From Dichotomocladium elegans (Eukaryota > Mucoromycota > Mucoromycetes > Mucorales > Lichtheimiaceae), in assembly GCA_025716815.1 (NCBI GenBank), contig JAIXMN010000015.1:248001-312000 (forward strand): 64,000 bases of DNA, read 5' to 3'. Below are positions 22,339 to 35,460 of the stretch, piece by piece (within the stretch, counting starts at the first letter, position 1; the number at the start of each line of letters is the position of its first letter). The notes below the pieces were generated by a model, which made no database searches, was not told where the DNA came from, and saw only the letters and a program-made list of their open reading frames with translations. The translations under genes were made by a program, and so were the position numbers.

Positions 22339-25300
22339 ATCAATGTTCTTCTTTTATCTGCAGAATGTAAAAGATCGCCCGCGATGTGATGAAAGAATGG
22401 TAGGAAGGAGTAGAAGAAGAAAAGAAAGTGGAGACATCGAGCTTTATTTAAAAAAGAAGGTTGCACAGAAGCGGCTGTTGATCTTTGAAGGTTTGAAATG
22501 CCGCGGACGGGGACACAAAAACCAACAAACCCCACATTTACTTTAAACCAATGAACTTCGACCTGTCCCTTTTTTGCCTCTTTTTGCTAAAGAGGGTCTA
22601 AATAGTCCACATCACATAGCCCCGAGTCCGGAAATAGAGCGAAGTGTATGCAATGCACCCCTTGTTAAACGAACCGCCAAAAAAAGGGCGGGAAAAAGCT
22701 AAAGGAATTTTAAAGGAGATGATCTAAAAGAAGGGGAGGAGAACCAACAAGCTGTGGGATGCAGAGTCTCACCTGACTAACAGTGTTGCGGCCGGAAGGG
22801 ATCCCCAGCTCATTACTCAGATGACCCATTGGGTGCACGTCGCACACATTCCAAATCCGGAAACTGCATAGGGAGCAGGAAGGCGGTGAAACAAATTCCA
22901 AGATGTGTCACAAACTACCCATTATTCTATCTTCCCTTTCTATCGTCCTCCATATAGCAGTCAGTGTATACCTCTACATACATTACACAAGACCTTCCCG
23001 TTTCTGGCAACCGCTGCTTGAAGGGAATCGACGCATTCTGCTACATCGACCATAAGATGGAGAACCTGTAGTAAACGTAGGGAACCGACTGGTGCAGGAG
23101 TACGCGGTACTCGGTGGCTGAATAGGACAGGTAGATTCTTCTTTTGGTTTAACAAACATTTCTCATGTTCTATCTTTAGGCCCCTTGGTCTGTTCCGTCA
23201 TTTGTTGCTAGAGATGCGTCCTTCCTTTTTGGATCCTTGGTAACTGGCACATAAGGCAACAGCCAGACATGCATGCATTGATCCGTCTTTTGAACTTGAC
23301 AGCTTGTCTTTGTTAATGTCGTCATCGTGCACTCTACCATTTTTTCCGAGGTCTAATTAAAATCCTCCATGGAGGAAGCTATTCTTGCAATTTTCTATCA
23401 TACCTATAATTATTGTCATCCTCTTATATATAAACATCAGGAATAAGCATGCTATCATCAAGATTCAATCACGTCTGATCCATCGCGCAAACAGAGCCTG
23501 AAACAAAGCGATGGCTTGCTCAGCATTCGTCTACGCAGCAAGGCGCCATCATGTTATTAACGTACCACGACGTCATTGAGAATAGAACTCTTACTCCTTA
23601 AAATGTGTGGTTTTTCCAAATAAGTGGATGTACATCTCCAGCGATGTCCTGGGGTGGAACTGCACAGGTATACACACTCGTACATTTTATACATTGTAAT
23701 TGAAGGAAACATGTATTTGGATGCATCAAGCTTAATTAACCAACTACAAAAGAAGCAATGATCTCTTTAGGGTCATACAGACTTTTGTTCTCAGCTCAGC
23801 ATGGTCATTAATTACACATCCCGCATTATGATGGAACAATGGCTCTCAGCTATTCAATAGCAACATATTAACCATCTGACCGCTCATTCATAGATACATC
23901 GTATGTGTGGATAACCTGCCATGGTCATGATGGTGTTGGCTGAATGACTGAGTCGGTCGTCATCTAATAGCAGTGAGTACCTGATCCGGCGTTGCTGATC
24001 CAAGATAAAAGCCGCTCGATTCGCCGATCTTGTCTCCACGTTAAGAACATTGAAATAACGAGACACAGAACAAGTCATATCCGACACTAGATTTTCGGAT
24101 CCAGCCTCAACTTAGCGGGGCTTTTGCATCAGATCAAGTATTTTCTTACACAAAGGGAAAAAAAGATCGTTGTTGCCTCGTGAGGACTGAGAGACTCGTT
24201 CTACGGACGCAGTCAACATGGCAACCACACCCACGTGGGTCGTGTCAAACAACTCTCGATGCGTACTAAGTGCAAAAACAGCAATATTGAGATAAAGAAC
24301 CATTATAAAAACCACTGTTGATGACTTGGAAAACCCACATTCTCGTCCCTTCCACTTTTGTGCTTAATTACTTAATCCATTCTAGATCCTTTTGCACTCG
24401 TGGAGCCGTTCTATTCAAGAAATAAATTGAGGATCAAATCCAAAAGGCGGGACTTAAACACATGAGAGCGCATACATGTCGCTGCCAATGAAAAACAACA
24501 CCAATGCCTGGCGATTCGCGAGACAGGCAGAGAGTTGGAACCGACTGATTTCACCCGCCAGGACAGCGGAGCAATTGAAGTCTGGTGCAACCATAGCATT
24601 ATGCGCCGTCCTAACGGGGTTCATGGCCTCGAGGCCGCTCATGCCATGCGTTTCTGTCGCGTGGTGCTTTGTGCGTTTGTCGACATGGCGACATGGCGCA
24701 TTGTGTGCTGCCATTAAGGAAGATGTTCTCCCAAAAATGAAAAAAAAAATACAAAAAGAAATACGTGCAAAAAACGTGACTGTTACACATAACAGATCGA
24801 AAGTGATATAGACTCTCCTGCTAGCCCCACCAAAAGAATTCGTCACCATAGAAAAGCGGCCAAAAACATAGCAGAGGGAAGCATAGGGTGAGATTCTCGG
24901 CGTATGCCGATGATGGAAACGGACCTCTTTTTCCATATATTGACTGCGTGGGGAAATATAACCGTCAATTATTTCTCGTTCATCATTGGTGCTCATTAGT
25001 GTGAGTGTGTGTATGTAGTTTGGGGGGATGGTTACGCACTAAAAGCCAGTATATAGAAGTATTTAGTATGACTTGGCGCGGACGTAGTACAATGCGGGGA
25101 AATACCCGCCAGGAAGTCATGTGTGTGTACACTTGCTCATCCACCCCTTTCCCCGTCCCCTGAGGTATGTAATTCGGCGTAAATGCCGCGGTGATACGCC
25201 CCATATTGTCGCAATTAGCGCTTTCAGGAGAATAAAAATGGATACGCGACCCATTTATCAAACCCAACTTCAATTAGAGCATGAAATGTTTGGTGTAAGA

Positions 25301-27342
25301 TGCTTAGTAGTGGATGGAACAAAGCGCTCAAGTATCCCAAAAAGGACGGTTAATTAATGAGGCATGAAGCGGAGGACAGGTGAGAGGATTGACAGGCACC
25401 AGGTGTAAAAAGATGAGCAGGCGGTGGCAAAAAGGCAACATCGCACAAGGTCCAGTAGTAACGCAATGTAGAACGCATGAATGCTTGTTCCTCTGCGCCA
25501 AATCATCCGGGTCCCGATAACAACGACTGTGGCTCATCGACGCATACTTACGCAGATGACAAAATATGCATGAACAAAATGGCCGGCCCAGGTAGTATGC
25601 AATGTCTGCACGGGGGATGCGTATTTTTTTTGCTTCATGTTTTACGCCACAAACGGCGCCGCGCAGCTTTATAATTCCATCTGTTTCCTTCACAGCAGCA
25701 TCGACTTGCCATAGCTAATAGATGAAACATTCTAATTAATTGATAAATACATGAGCCTTTCCAAATATTATTTTTACGAAGCGCAGCCATCATCACCCCT
25801 ATTCCTTCTTACTACCCCGCGTCAGATGAGCGGGAGACGGCGTGTGAGAATATTTTATTGGTGCTACTTGCCTTATGGCGATGTTCCAAGATGAGAAGGT
25901 TTAACACAGTAGTAGTCCTTACCTTGATAAACTCACCTTCCCCTCCGAATCATTACGGTTGTCCTTTCCTTTTTCCGTTGATGATGCAATGATAATCTGC
26001 ACAGATTGCGCCACGAAATTGAACGTCGGACCATCTCCATTATTACTGGTTGTCATCGCATGCTAACCATTCTCTCGGTCTTTCTTTTTTCTTTGCAGTA
26101 TCCGCCGCGCAGACCCAAGCCATCTACGATGACTTCCCCTCTTCCTTGCACTGCTCTCTAAGCTTCTATTTTAGACACTTGAACACAGTTGTGTTACACC
26201 GGTTGCCTCTTTTATCGTCCTCTGCACTGTAGACACTCTTCCGTTGCAAAGCCCTTAATCCTACCATTTCTTTCATAGACTACGATTCATTATTTTTTGG
26301 GGGAGGGGGATCTGCAGATACAAGAACCACCCTTTCCAAAGACAAAGAATTTCGTATACAAGATAGAATAATGTCACATAAATTTGATATGAAATTGTCA
26401 TATCGACAGGTACAAAGGTCCTCGTTGTTCAACGGGAAACATGAAACACTCCACCCTTTAAGCTTATGGCCCACCGCCCTGACTCATACACCAGATGAAT
26501 CCTGATTAGGGTGTGGCAATAACCGTGGCGGAAGGATTGGGTGGTGCTTAGGAGCAGCGACAGGAGCAAGGATAGGCAACGCCAGAGGCAGCGGGCAGGT
26601 GCACAATGCCAAGCGAAAGGCGAGCCATCGGCGGAGGCACGCCGGGGCACAATGGGGTTCGGAGCGGACGGACCACAGGCTGGCGGCAAATTCAATGCAG
26701 AAAGGTCTACAGTGATCATAATGCCGCCAAAGCACTTCATACGGTAGAAGATCTCTCACACGATCCAATAGCAGAAGCGGAAAACCATTCTTCTATTCGG
26801 CTAATCTGCTCTTGTGTGAACAGTCTACGGAGTGCAAGCCAGAGCAAGCAAGGAACGCAGTAAATTGGCTTGATTCAAGGCCGCTGGCAAAGAAGCTGAT
26901 ATGCTTTTTCAGCTCAATCTTAAGCATTTATGCGCCTGTTTCGGAATCACAACACTTCTGCTACATGATCAAAATCGAATTACTGCAGTGCTTTATTTTA
27001 GTTTGTTTTGGGTGAACCTTGGCCATCTTCGATAGTAAACTTTCATCCAATCTCATACAAAATGTGGTAAAGGTGGAAGACTAAATGATCAACATACAGT
27101 ATTTTCGTAGCATGTACGTCCAGATTCACGACAAACATGGCATACTGCCACAATATCCTTCATCATGCCAGACAACACGTTAATGCGGGGGGATGAAAAC
27201 ATCATATTCTATGTCCTTCCTCCAAATAAGATGATGGAGAGACATAGAACAAATAGACGGAATTAAAAAGAAATGATGTAACTTACTGTACAGCTGCGCA
27301 TTCAGCAAGATTTTCTTTTTTATTATCTATAACTTTTCCCTT
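22339..27342. other. large gene-poor region
   Basis: Five kilobases without a supportable gene. The first few hundred bases probably hold the CSL promoter. Open frames up to 180 aa occur (minus strand 24454-24996) but lack domain or composition signals. A locally GC-richer patch at ~26510-26760 carries overlapping frames on both strands; I cannot assign a product. Confidence 0.4.
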
Positions 27343-30270
27343 TTACTTGCTCTCAGCAAAAGTCACCAAACTCTGATTTTCCTCTACAAGATCTCCGACA
27401 TTGTAAAGCACTTGATCGATCACACCCGAGAACGGTGCCTTGATGACATGTTCCATCTTCATCGCCTCGAGAACCACCAGAGTCTGCCCCTTCTCAATTG
27501 CCTGACCAGGCTTAGCAAGTACCTGGGAAATCTTGCAGGGCATCGGCGTTTTCACCGAACCCGTTGCGTCAGCACCCTTTGCACTGGCCGAGATGTAAGC
27601 GGGCGTTGCCAGGGCTGCCTCTGTCCGCCCATAATTATCAAACACAGTGACATGGTCACCACGAAGTACTACGTTGCTCTTGGTCTGCTTGCCATCCAGA
27701 GTGGATACTAGTTCACCATTTGCATCCCAGTGGCTCTCCACGTCCTCAAAGGTCTTGATCGTTGTATTGTCTTTGCTGTTGACAACCTCAAGGTTCACAA
27801 GATCTGGTTGTTTGCTGTTTGAGGTCGGTGTCACAACCACTTTGTACGGCTCGTCGCCGACATTCAGTGGGATTGTGCGACTTTCCTTGTTATTCAAGCG
27901 GAACGGACGACGAATGCTAGACCAGGGGCTATAAGAATCTGTGCTGATTGACTGAGTAAAATGCTTCAATGTGGCATATCTCATCTGATGAATACCTTTT
28001 GGGTTGATCTGGATATTGGCGATCTCATTTAATCGGATCGCATTGGCGGCGACTGCAAGCGTTTCGGGGCTAGGTGGGGAAGGCGGCGGAAGGAGGTCGC
28101 TTTCAAATTGCTAATGGCAGCGAGTGGGTGTCCTGCGATTAGTTAAAGCTATTAGAGGAATGAATTCAATCCACTAACCTGGATGAATCCCGTCTCCACC
28201 TCACCCTTAATAAACTCGGGATGCTCTGCGACACGTTTCACGAATTCGATGTTTGTATGGGGTCCTACGATCTAAAGTGATGTGCAGAAAGGTAAGTAAA
28301 GCTATAACGAACTATCTTTACATGACATATGGTTCTTCTTGGGTTTCTCTCGATCCACATCTTCGTTTTTATCACTGCGTACCTGATACTGTTCCAATGC
28401 ACGTCTGAAACGTCGAAGTGCTTCGTTACGGTCTTCACCGTGGACAACTAACTTGGCAATCATAGGATCGTAATGCACGCTGATCTGATCACCCTGGATA
28501 AAACCGGTCTCGACACGTACGACGTCCGAAGGCTCGGGCGTCTTAACACTGAACAGTTTGCCAGTGTCGGGCAGGAAATGACTGGAAATACAGTGTTAAT
28601 AATAGAATATACGTCGTAATCCCTGTTTCTTACTTTGAAGGGTTTTCGGCATAGATACGGGCCTCAAAGGCATGGCCATGGAGCTTGAGCTGGTCTTGTG
28701 TCATTGGTAAAGGGTTTCCAGCCGCGACCTATCATGAACGACAGCGTTGTAAATTTTGATTTACGTGATCATGCCAAATACACCCATCTTTTCTCTCTTA
28801 CCTCCAACTGCCAATGTACCAAATCAGTTTTGATCACCATCTCTGTAACAGGATGTTCCACCTAAGTTTTCCATGTCTTCATTAGGCATGTTTTCGTTCT
28901 CCCTTTCTTTTTTCCTCTTGAATACATACCTGAAGCCGAGTGTTCATTTCCATAAAGTAAAATTGCTTATTCGTATTATCCATAATAAATTCGACAGTGC
29001 CTGCATTCTCGTAGCCAACAGCTCGCGCCGCAGCAACGGCCTTCGCGCCCAACTGCTCACGGATCTCGGCTGATAGGCCAGGTCCCGGCGCCTCCTCAAT
29101 AACCTTTTGATGTCTGCGTTGGACGGAACAGTCACGCTCAAAGAGATGGACCACATTGTCGTGCTTGTCAGCAAACACTTGGACCTCCACATGTCGCGGA
29201 CGCTCCAAGTATTTTTCGATCAAGACCTTGTCATCTCCGAAAGACTTTATGGACTCGCGCTTGGATGATTCGAGCATTTCCTCGAATTCGGAGGGGGACC
29301 AGACAATGCGCATGCCTTTGCCACCACCGCCCTTGACGGCCTTGATCAACACCGGATAACCGATCTTGGCAGCCTGATCTTTCAGGAACCCGACGTCTTG
29401 ATTTTCACCGTGATAGCCTGGTACCACAGGAACACCGGCACCCTCCATGATGTATTTGCTCTCGCTAGAGAGAACATGGTTATGTGTCTCGCTCGCTTTG
29501 TTTCTTTACCGTCCTGAGTTTACCTTTTCGATCCCATGGACCTCATCGCATTACCAGAAGGACCAATGAATTCCAATTTCTCTGCCTGAACACGATCCGC
29601 GAAGTCGGCATTTTCTGACAAGAAGCCATAGCCAGGATGGATCGCCTATATTCTGACATCAAACACAGGCTCCCTTTCTACTTGAGACCGCCCTTCCCCC
29701 AAAAGCCAATCCTTGAAACATACCTGTGCACCTGTCATTTTTGCCACCCGAAGGATCTTGTCGATGCTTAAATAGCTTTCTGCGGACGGGGCAGGACCAA
29801 TCAAGAATGCTTCGTCAGCCTACATGATCAGGCGATATTGAGCCAAGTGGCTTACATGGACACTCAGATACCAGCCCCTTTTCTGTGCATAATACAAACC
29901 ATCTTGACATGCTGCGCGTGTGCATCAGGCTCGCTATACACAGCGACCGTCTTAATGCCTAACTGCTTGGCGGTCCGCATCACTCGACAAGCAATTTCAC
30001 CTCTTCCGAACGAGTGTAGAAACAATGTTGGTATCTCATCGTTTTGGATTGGCTTCGATACAAATACAAACACAAAAACCAAGTTTACCTATTGGCAATC
30101 AGGATCTTTTCGAACAAAGAATTTCGCACTGTGCGTGTGTATAATATAATATTCAACTGTCAGCAAGGATCTACTTTTAAAAAAAAAATCATCTACTTGC
30201 ACGAATAGAACCGACGCGGCATGGCTGCCTTTGTGGTGGTCGTAACTGTAGAGAGACTGACACGGAACAT
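27343..30270 (-). CDS. MCCC1: methylcrotonyl-CoA carboxylase alpha (biotin-carrying) subunit, mitochondrial
   Basis: Eleven exons in transcript order: 30270-30201, 30128-30089, 30002-29900, 29819-29724, 29645-29524, 29464-28930, 28861-28802, 28728-28634, 28581-28383, 28271-28179 and 28110-27343. The predicted length of 726 aa is close to the human enzyme. The Arg/Ser/Thr-rich start ([16 protein letters not shown]) looks like a mitochondrial presequence. Biotin-carboxylase motifs follow: [37 protein letters not shown], the ATP-grasp loop [12 protein letters not shown], and [20 protein letters not shown]. The C-terminal biotinyl domain carries the biotin site LEAMKMEH. The enzyme carboxylates 3-methylcrotonyl-CoA in leucine catabolism. 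Intron 1 begins GCAAGT; the nearby GT donor breaks the frame, so this is a second GC-AG intron in the window. A propionyl-CoA carboxylase assignment is less likely in a fungus. Confidence 0.94.
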
Positions 30271-31227
30271 TGATGGATTATACCAAGATAGGAGTAATAT
30301 CCGGAAGAAGGAAAAACGGATTGAGGAAAAGGAAAAGAGGTGTGCCGTTGTTGATTTTGCTTTCCCTTGGATTCATCTTTTTTCAAATGCGTGGGAAAAA
30401 TGCATCCTTAGCGGACTTATTGCAAAAGACTTCCCCCCTCCGCCTCTCGCCCTTTGACCTTTCGATGCCCTCCATTTTATTATCTACCGTGTGCACTTTA
30501 TTCATTCCATCTTCTTTTTCTTGAATTCCGCGAATATAAGTCGATTAGCGCTTTCCAATACTATCAGATGTTAGACTTTTTTATAGTAGGATCATTATCT
30601 GGACATCCAGATAAAAAAGCGTGCGAATTCTCGGCTCCATTGTCTCCGTAAGACGTCTTTTTTCAGACTTTTTTATTCCTCTGTAAAGCGTTCCTTCGCA
30701 TCAGTCTTTTTCCGATTTATTTTGTTAGTAATCTTCTGAGACCTCATAAACACTCTAGCAAGGGTGCCCTTGACAACGCGTAGGGTTATCATCGCGTTGT
30801 TCGATAGAAAAAAGCCAAGTCACACATGACATTATAATCACTATGGCATCCAGCAGAGCGTCCTGTTGTCTTATGAGTAGCGAGCGGTCTTTCAGAAACG
30901 GTTGCTGAGAACGATTGACCATCAAAGCAGCCAAACCTTCGTGTCACCATACGTAGGTTGGTAATTCTCCGGCCATACACAACATGGAATATGACGAGCG
31001 ACAATCCATGGCTGAAACATAATCTGGAACAGAGCCTTGCCATCAAGAAAAGAGAAGCGAGAATAATCCCCTTCCGGTGAAGAAAATGCTAAAATGGCTT
31101 GTGACACAAATAAAGCGGAGATCCATTGCAAAGCAGTCCGACCTGTTTTTTTCCCTTTTTACCTTCCCAGACCATTCTTCACGTCTATCGTTCTTTCTCT
31201 TTTCTTATCACATCCATCCATCCTACT
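30271..31227. other. divergent intergenic region, MCCC1 / RPL8 promoters
   Basis: Spacer between the divergently transcribed MCCC1 and RPL8 genes. It holds no supportable gene. Both promoters must lie here; the RPL8-proximal tract is listed separately. Confidence 0.5.
31141..31227 (+). promoter_or_regulatory. pyrimidine-rich promoter/leader of RPL8
   Basis: The ~85 bases before the RPL8 start are strongly C/T-rich (TTTTTTTCCC, TTCTTTCTCTTTTC) and end in CCATCCATCCTACT next to the ATG. Such tracts are usual upstream of ribosomal protein genes in fungi and could form a TOP-like leader. Confidence 0.5.
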
Positions 31228-32327
31228 ATGGTAAGTAAATGACTTGTTTTTTTGATCATCCAGTATGGTATCTGCCATATCGGTTTGAATTTGGTGATCT
31301 CCATCCTTTAACGAGGGCGAGAGAAAGAAGCTTTGCTTCTATCTTTCATTGGGGTTCTGCTGAGGGCAACTCCTTCCCTCATGGGATTGGCTTTTTGCCA
31401 CTTTTTCTCTATTGGCTGAGTTGTGTACCTCTTGGGGGTCCAACTGCTAGAGTGTCGTTTAATCAGAGTTGTGAATTTTGAAAAAAAATTTGAATCTGAT
31501 CAAACATTTTGTACACTCAATGACAGCCTGCCACTCCGAAGAAGTCGACGGGAAAGAAGGTCGCCCCTGCTCCATATCCCCTCAAAAAGTCCGGTCAGAA
31601 GTCCACCAAGGGCAACCCTCTTCTGGAGAGCACTCCCCGCAATTTTGGCATTGGCCAGGATATCCAGCCCAAGCGCGATGTATCTCGTTTTGTCAAGTGG
31701 CCCCACTATATCCGTCTTCAGCGCCAAAAGAAGATCCTCTGGGCCCGTCTTAAGGTTCCTCCAGCTATCAATCAGTTCACCAAGACACTCGACGCCAATA
31801 CCACCAGCCAGTTCTTCAAACTTGCCGCCAAGTATCGTCCCGAGTCCAAGGCTGAGAAGCGCCAACGTCTCCGCGCTGCGGCTTCCGCGAAGGTCGAGGG
31901 CAAGGAGGCCAAGAAGACTGAAAAACCCGTTGTTGTAAAGTACGGTCTTAACCATGTCACTTCCCTCATTGAGAACAAGAAGGCCCAGTTGGTTGTCATT
32001 GCAGGTGATGTGGACCCCATTGAGCTTGTCTTGTGGTTACCTGCACTTTGCCGCAAAATGGGCGTTCCTTATGCCATCGTGAACAGCAAGGCTCGCCTTG
32101 GCAGCGTCGTTCACAAGAAGACTGCTACTGCGCTTGCCTTCACCGAGGTGAAGGATGCCGACAAGGCTGAGCTTGCAAGTCTCGTGTCGGCCTGCAAGAG
32201 CAACTATAACGACAAGTGGGAAGAGCATCGCAAGTCGTGGGGTGGTGGAATCATGGGCGTCAAGTCCAATGCCAAGATGGCTGCACGCGCTGCTGCTGCT
32301 GCCAAGGAGGTCGCTGCTCGTCAGTAA
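31228..32327 (+). CDS. RPL8: 60S ribosomal protein L8 (eL8, L7Ae family)
   Basis: Two exons: the first is only the ATG (31228-31230), followed by a 296-nt intron with donor gtaagt. The second runs 31527-32327, predicted 267 aa. Conserved blocks include the basic N-terminus ([19 protein letters not shown]), [29 protein letters not shown] and the L7Ae RNA-binding core ([32 protein letters not shown]). The protein is a structural part of the large ribosomal subunit. The Lys/Ala-rich C-terminus matches fungal eL8. An intron directly after the initiator codon is frequent in ribosomal protein genes. Confidence 0.96.
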
Positions 32328-32699
32328 AGAAACAGATTTCTTTGTTACCAGTTTATCTTTCTGTCTGTTAAAGGAAAATAAACATCATGACTTTTTATGT
32401 CGAAACTTGTACATAGTTAAAAAACAAGAAAAGCGTAAACTTTTGAAGTGATGAGATCGAAATCGCTTGCATTCCGCAGCAACTGACATTAAGCGAAAAC
32501 ATAGTGCGTCATAAGAAAATGATGTATAGCGAAGATGGCGAGCTGCCTTTTGGTTAAAAGTGTTATTTCGCGAAGAAAAGTTAGTGGTTGTGACACCAGC
32601 AGTGGGGGAATGCGTATGTGTTTATGTGTATGTGAGTGTAAGTAAATGCTGGTAAAAAAGTGGGAGTGGGGTCGATGGGGAAAGGAATGAAGAGGCTGT
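32328..32699. other. convergent 3' intergenic region
   Basis: Short spacer between the convergent ends of RPL8 and SSL1, rich in A and T. It probably holds both polyadenylation regions; no gene is visible. Confidence 0.5.
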
Positions 32700-34273
32700 T
32701 CACACGGCTGGTGTCGTAGTGGTGGTATTGGCTGTCCGGCTCGTTGCCGCCGCAGACGATGCGATTACGCTTGTGCTGCTGTTGTCATGGCCAGCCCAGC
32801 ATCCAGGGCAATTATGAAGGACTTCATGTATAAAGATATCGCAGTCAGGACAGAACTCCTGTTCACACTTGGGGCATTTGAAGACCCCTGTCCCAGGTGC
32901 ACCTGCTTCTTGCTTGTCAAACACTGTCAAGCAAGAAAAGCAGTGTGTGTTTTTTAAACCGCTATATAATTCCGATTCCTCGTCAGTGGCATGATAATAA
33001 CCCATTGAGGTTTCCACTTCTGCATACCTTATCCGGACTTCGTCAAAATTCTCCACTGGAAACAAGTGATGATAGGACCGAGCAAGATGCGGAGACGACA
33101 CAAGAGTCAAACCACAAATGTCGCAATCGCTCGGCAGCTCGCATACCTTGGATCCGCACCGAGGACATATATATCCTGCCGTAGTAAGTTTTGAATGGCT
33201 AGACGATACATTAATTGTCTTCTTTTTTTTTTTCTCGAGTCCAAGTTAGGCTCTTACCATACGCAGAATGTTGGCTGGTTTTCCGTTTGCCGCCTTGGAA
33301 AGCCCATCATGACCAAGTTGGATCTGCTCTTGTTTGGTCCTGTGGCTGGTGGTGGAACAGCCTCAAACATCAGGTCCTTGTAATGTGCCTCGTTCAGCAC
33401 CACACCATAAGTACCTGATGATCTTTATCCTCTTAGCATAATCCTTGTCTAATATTTACCATCCTCGTCTCTTCCTATCTTACCCTTCGTGGCCTTACTG
33501 AGCTCACGACAGATCTGTATCTCAGCAGCCAATCCCACAATATTAACCCTCACGTTTTCGCGCTGCAGCAAGGCGACGGTGTCGTGAATATTGGAAGGAT
33601 CGCACGTAGTCAGCGCACCAAAGACCAGTAGGATTTCCTTGGACCCATGACTCGGGACACCGACCATGCTCGACCGTGCCAGTTGGAGCGCGTTTTGCAG
33701 CGAAGGCTCGCCGCTCGTCTCGATGTTTTTCCGTGTTTCCAGCGCCCGAATGTGGTCGTTTGGGTTTCCACTCAACTCAGTGAGTTTTTCGGCGATCCCA
33801 TCACGGGTGATAACGATCCCAAGCTGGGAAATAGGGTTTTGGTCAAAGTACTCGATCACAAACTGTTTTGCGTAGGAAATAGAGAGTTCTACACGACTCG
33901 GTCGAAGGTCTTTTTCATTCATCGCTTCGGAAAGGTCAATGATTATAAAAAGATGCCGGATAATACCACGCTGAATTACAGCCGTATCTTTTAAGAGCCT
34001 ATCTCAAATGAACCATACGCATGAAAACACAAATGAGAAACGGGGCAAGTGCGCAGAATCAACATGCGGCGTAATTGATTAATACCTTCGCCTTTTTCGT
34101 TGATGCTGCAGTTGAGCGACGACGCTGCTCAAGCGACCTTCTTCGTCTTCTTGAAGAACATCCCAACTACGTTTGTACTCCTCTTCCCAGGCGTAGCCGG
34201 CCTTGCCAGTATCCTCATCCTGTGTGCCGTCCACATCAATATATTCCTCGTCCATATCTCGCCGAGATGCCAT
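32700..34273 (-). CDS. SSL1: TFIIH core subunit SSL1/p44 (GTF2H2)
   Basis: Four exons in transcript order: 34273-34086, 33998-33460, 33414-33258 and 33198-32700, predicted 460 aa. The N-terminus is acidic (MDEEYIDVDGTQDEDTG) and passes into the KRRR block, then the von Willebrand A-like domain: AVIQRGIIRHLFIIIDLSEA, YFDQNPISQLGIVITRDG, EKLTELSGNPNDHI and HGSKEILLVFGALTTCDP. The C-terminus carries the C4 zinc finger (GYICPRCGSKVCELPSDCDI), ARSYHHLFPVENFDE and a RING-like cysteine set (HCFSCLTVFDKQ, FKCPKCEQEFCPDCDIFIHE). SSL1 acts in TFIIH for RNA polymerase II initiation and nucleotide excision repair, activating the XPD helicase. The Ser/Thr/Ala-rich tail is variable in the family. Confidence 0.96.
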
Positions 34274-35447
34274 AACGTAATGCGTGTATATGAGGAAACT
34301 GCAATTTAAAAAAATGAGAAAGTGGGAGAAAGCGCGCTGTGCTGTCAGGTTCCGATCGATCCCCAAGGAATGCTCTGGTCTGTTCAATCGAGAGCCCTAT
34401 GTCGCTTGCCCTCAAAGAATTCGTGGCGTTATCCAATGAAAAATCCGTGTCGCTCTTCCAAAATGGCTGCCCGCCCTTTTTCGCTTTAGAACTTAATAGG
34501 CAAAAAATATATGAACCCATAGGCTAGTCAGATATGCATCCACCGGTGATAATCAACACGGGAGAAAGCAGGAATGAAGGAACGGACAAAGACAGAAGCA
34601 TAGGGACAAGCGACGCCAAAAGTTGGTAGCCGGCAAATCCAGATCAACCCACCTTGGGTGCAAGATGCGAAAGGTCTTTCTGAAAACACTTGCACAACCC
34701 TTCTTCTTCCTATCGATAACTAAGGGAGTCGGATAAGGTGGATACGTACGTATCTCGGTATGAATCCAATATCACCTCCATTTTTGCGATGCATACAGAG
34801 TAATGACTGGTATTTCATTAGTGTGCTTGGCGTTACATAAAACAAATGGATTTAAAATGATGGGACGCCACAGTGATGAAAGAACCACCGTATATACAGG
34901 TTGATTCAAATAACGGCTTTTATATTAGACTATCAAAGCCTGATGAAGAGTATATGCATCATGTTTTATCTTAGAGTAAGCAAACCAAATATGCGGTCAA
35001 GTTGTTTTTGGCAATGTATAATTTGTAGTACACTAAATCACCATAGCATCCTCTTGATATAAGGTTGCAGTGAGGCTCCGATTTGTTCAGGACTTTCCCC
35101 TTGCTTCTTGGGTTGCCTGTGCTTGTCCCTGTTGTCGCTTCGGCGTTGCTTCCACGCCAGATGCTCTCATTTTTTTACTATCCTCTTCCTTGTCCCGCGC
35201 TCACCCGATGTAATTTGCTGATGCCGCGCCTTTTGACCGGCTTCGTGCCCGCCACTGTGCCCTTGCCGTTGCTTCTGGTGTTGCCTGTCCTTGTTCCTGC
35301 CGCTGCACCGGACGCATCACCAATCTCCGCCGTGGCTATTGTCATGCGCACACTGGATACGCCTAGTGTGAGCCGGGTTGGTAAGTCAAAGCATAAAGCG
35401 GACGAACGGAATCTCTTTTTCGTATGACACGTCAATTTCATACTTTA
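34274..35447. other. intergenic, with a GC-richer imperfect repeat next to the Fanzor element
   Basis: SSL1 promoter region followed by an AT-rich spacer. At ~35095-35340 a more GC-rich patch contains two imperfect copies of a ~45-base unit (core cttcttgggttgcctgtg / cttctggtgttgcctgtc), ~170 bases apart. It ends near the proposed 3' end of the Fanzor element. No gene is supported. Confidence 0.4.
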
Positions 35448-35460
35448 TTTTCAAAAATAA

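Noticed and set aside
24454..24996. 180-aa open frame on the minus strand
   Set aside because: No domain, irregular composition, no promoter-like leader; overlapping frames on the other strand are equally plausible, so it is probably chance.
26429..26863. GC-richer patch with open frames on both strands
   Set aside because: The frames look like shadows of composition (Arg/Ala/Gly against Leu/Pro/Ser) with no recognisable protein.
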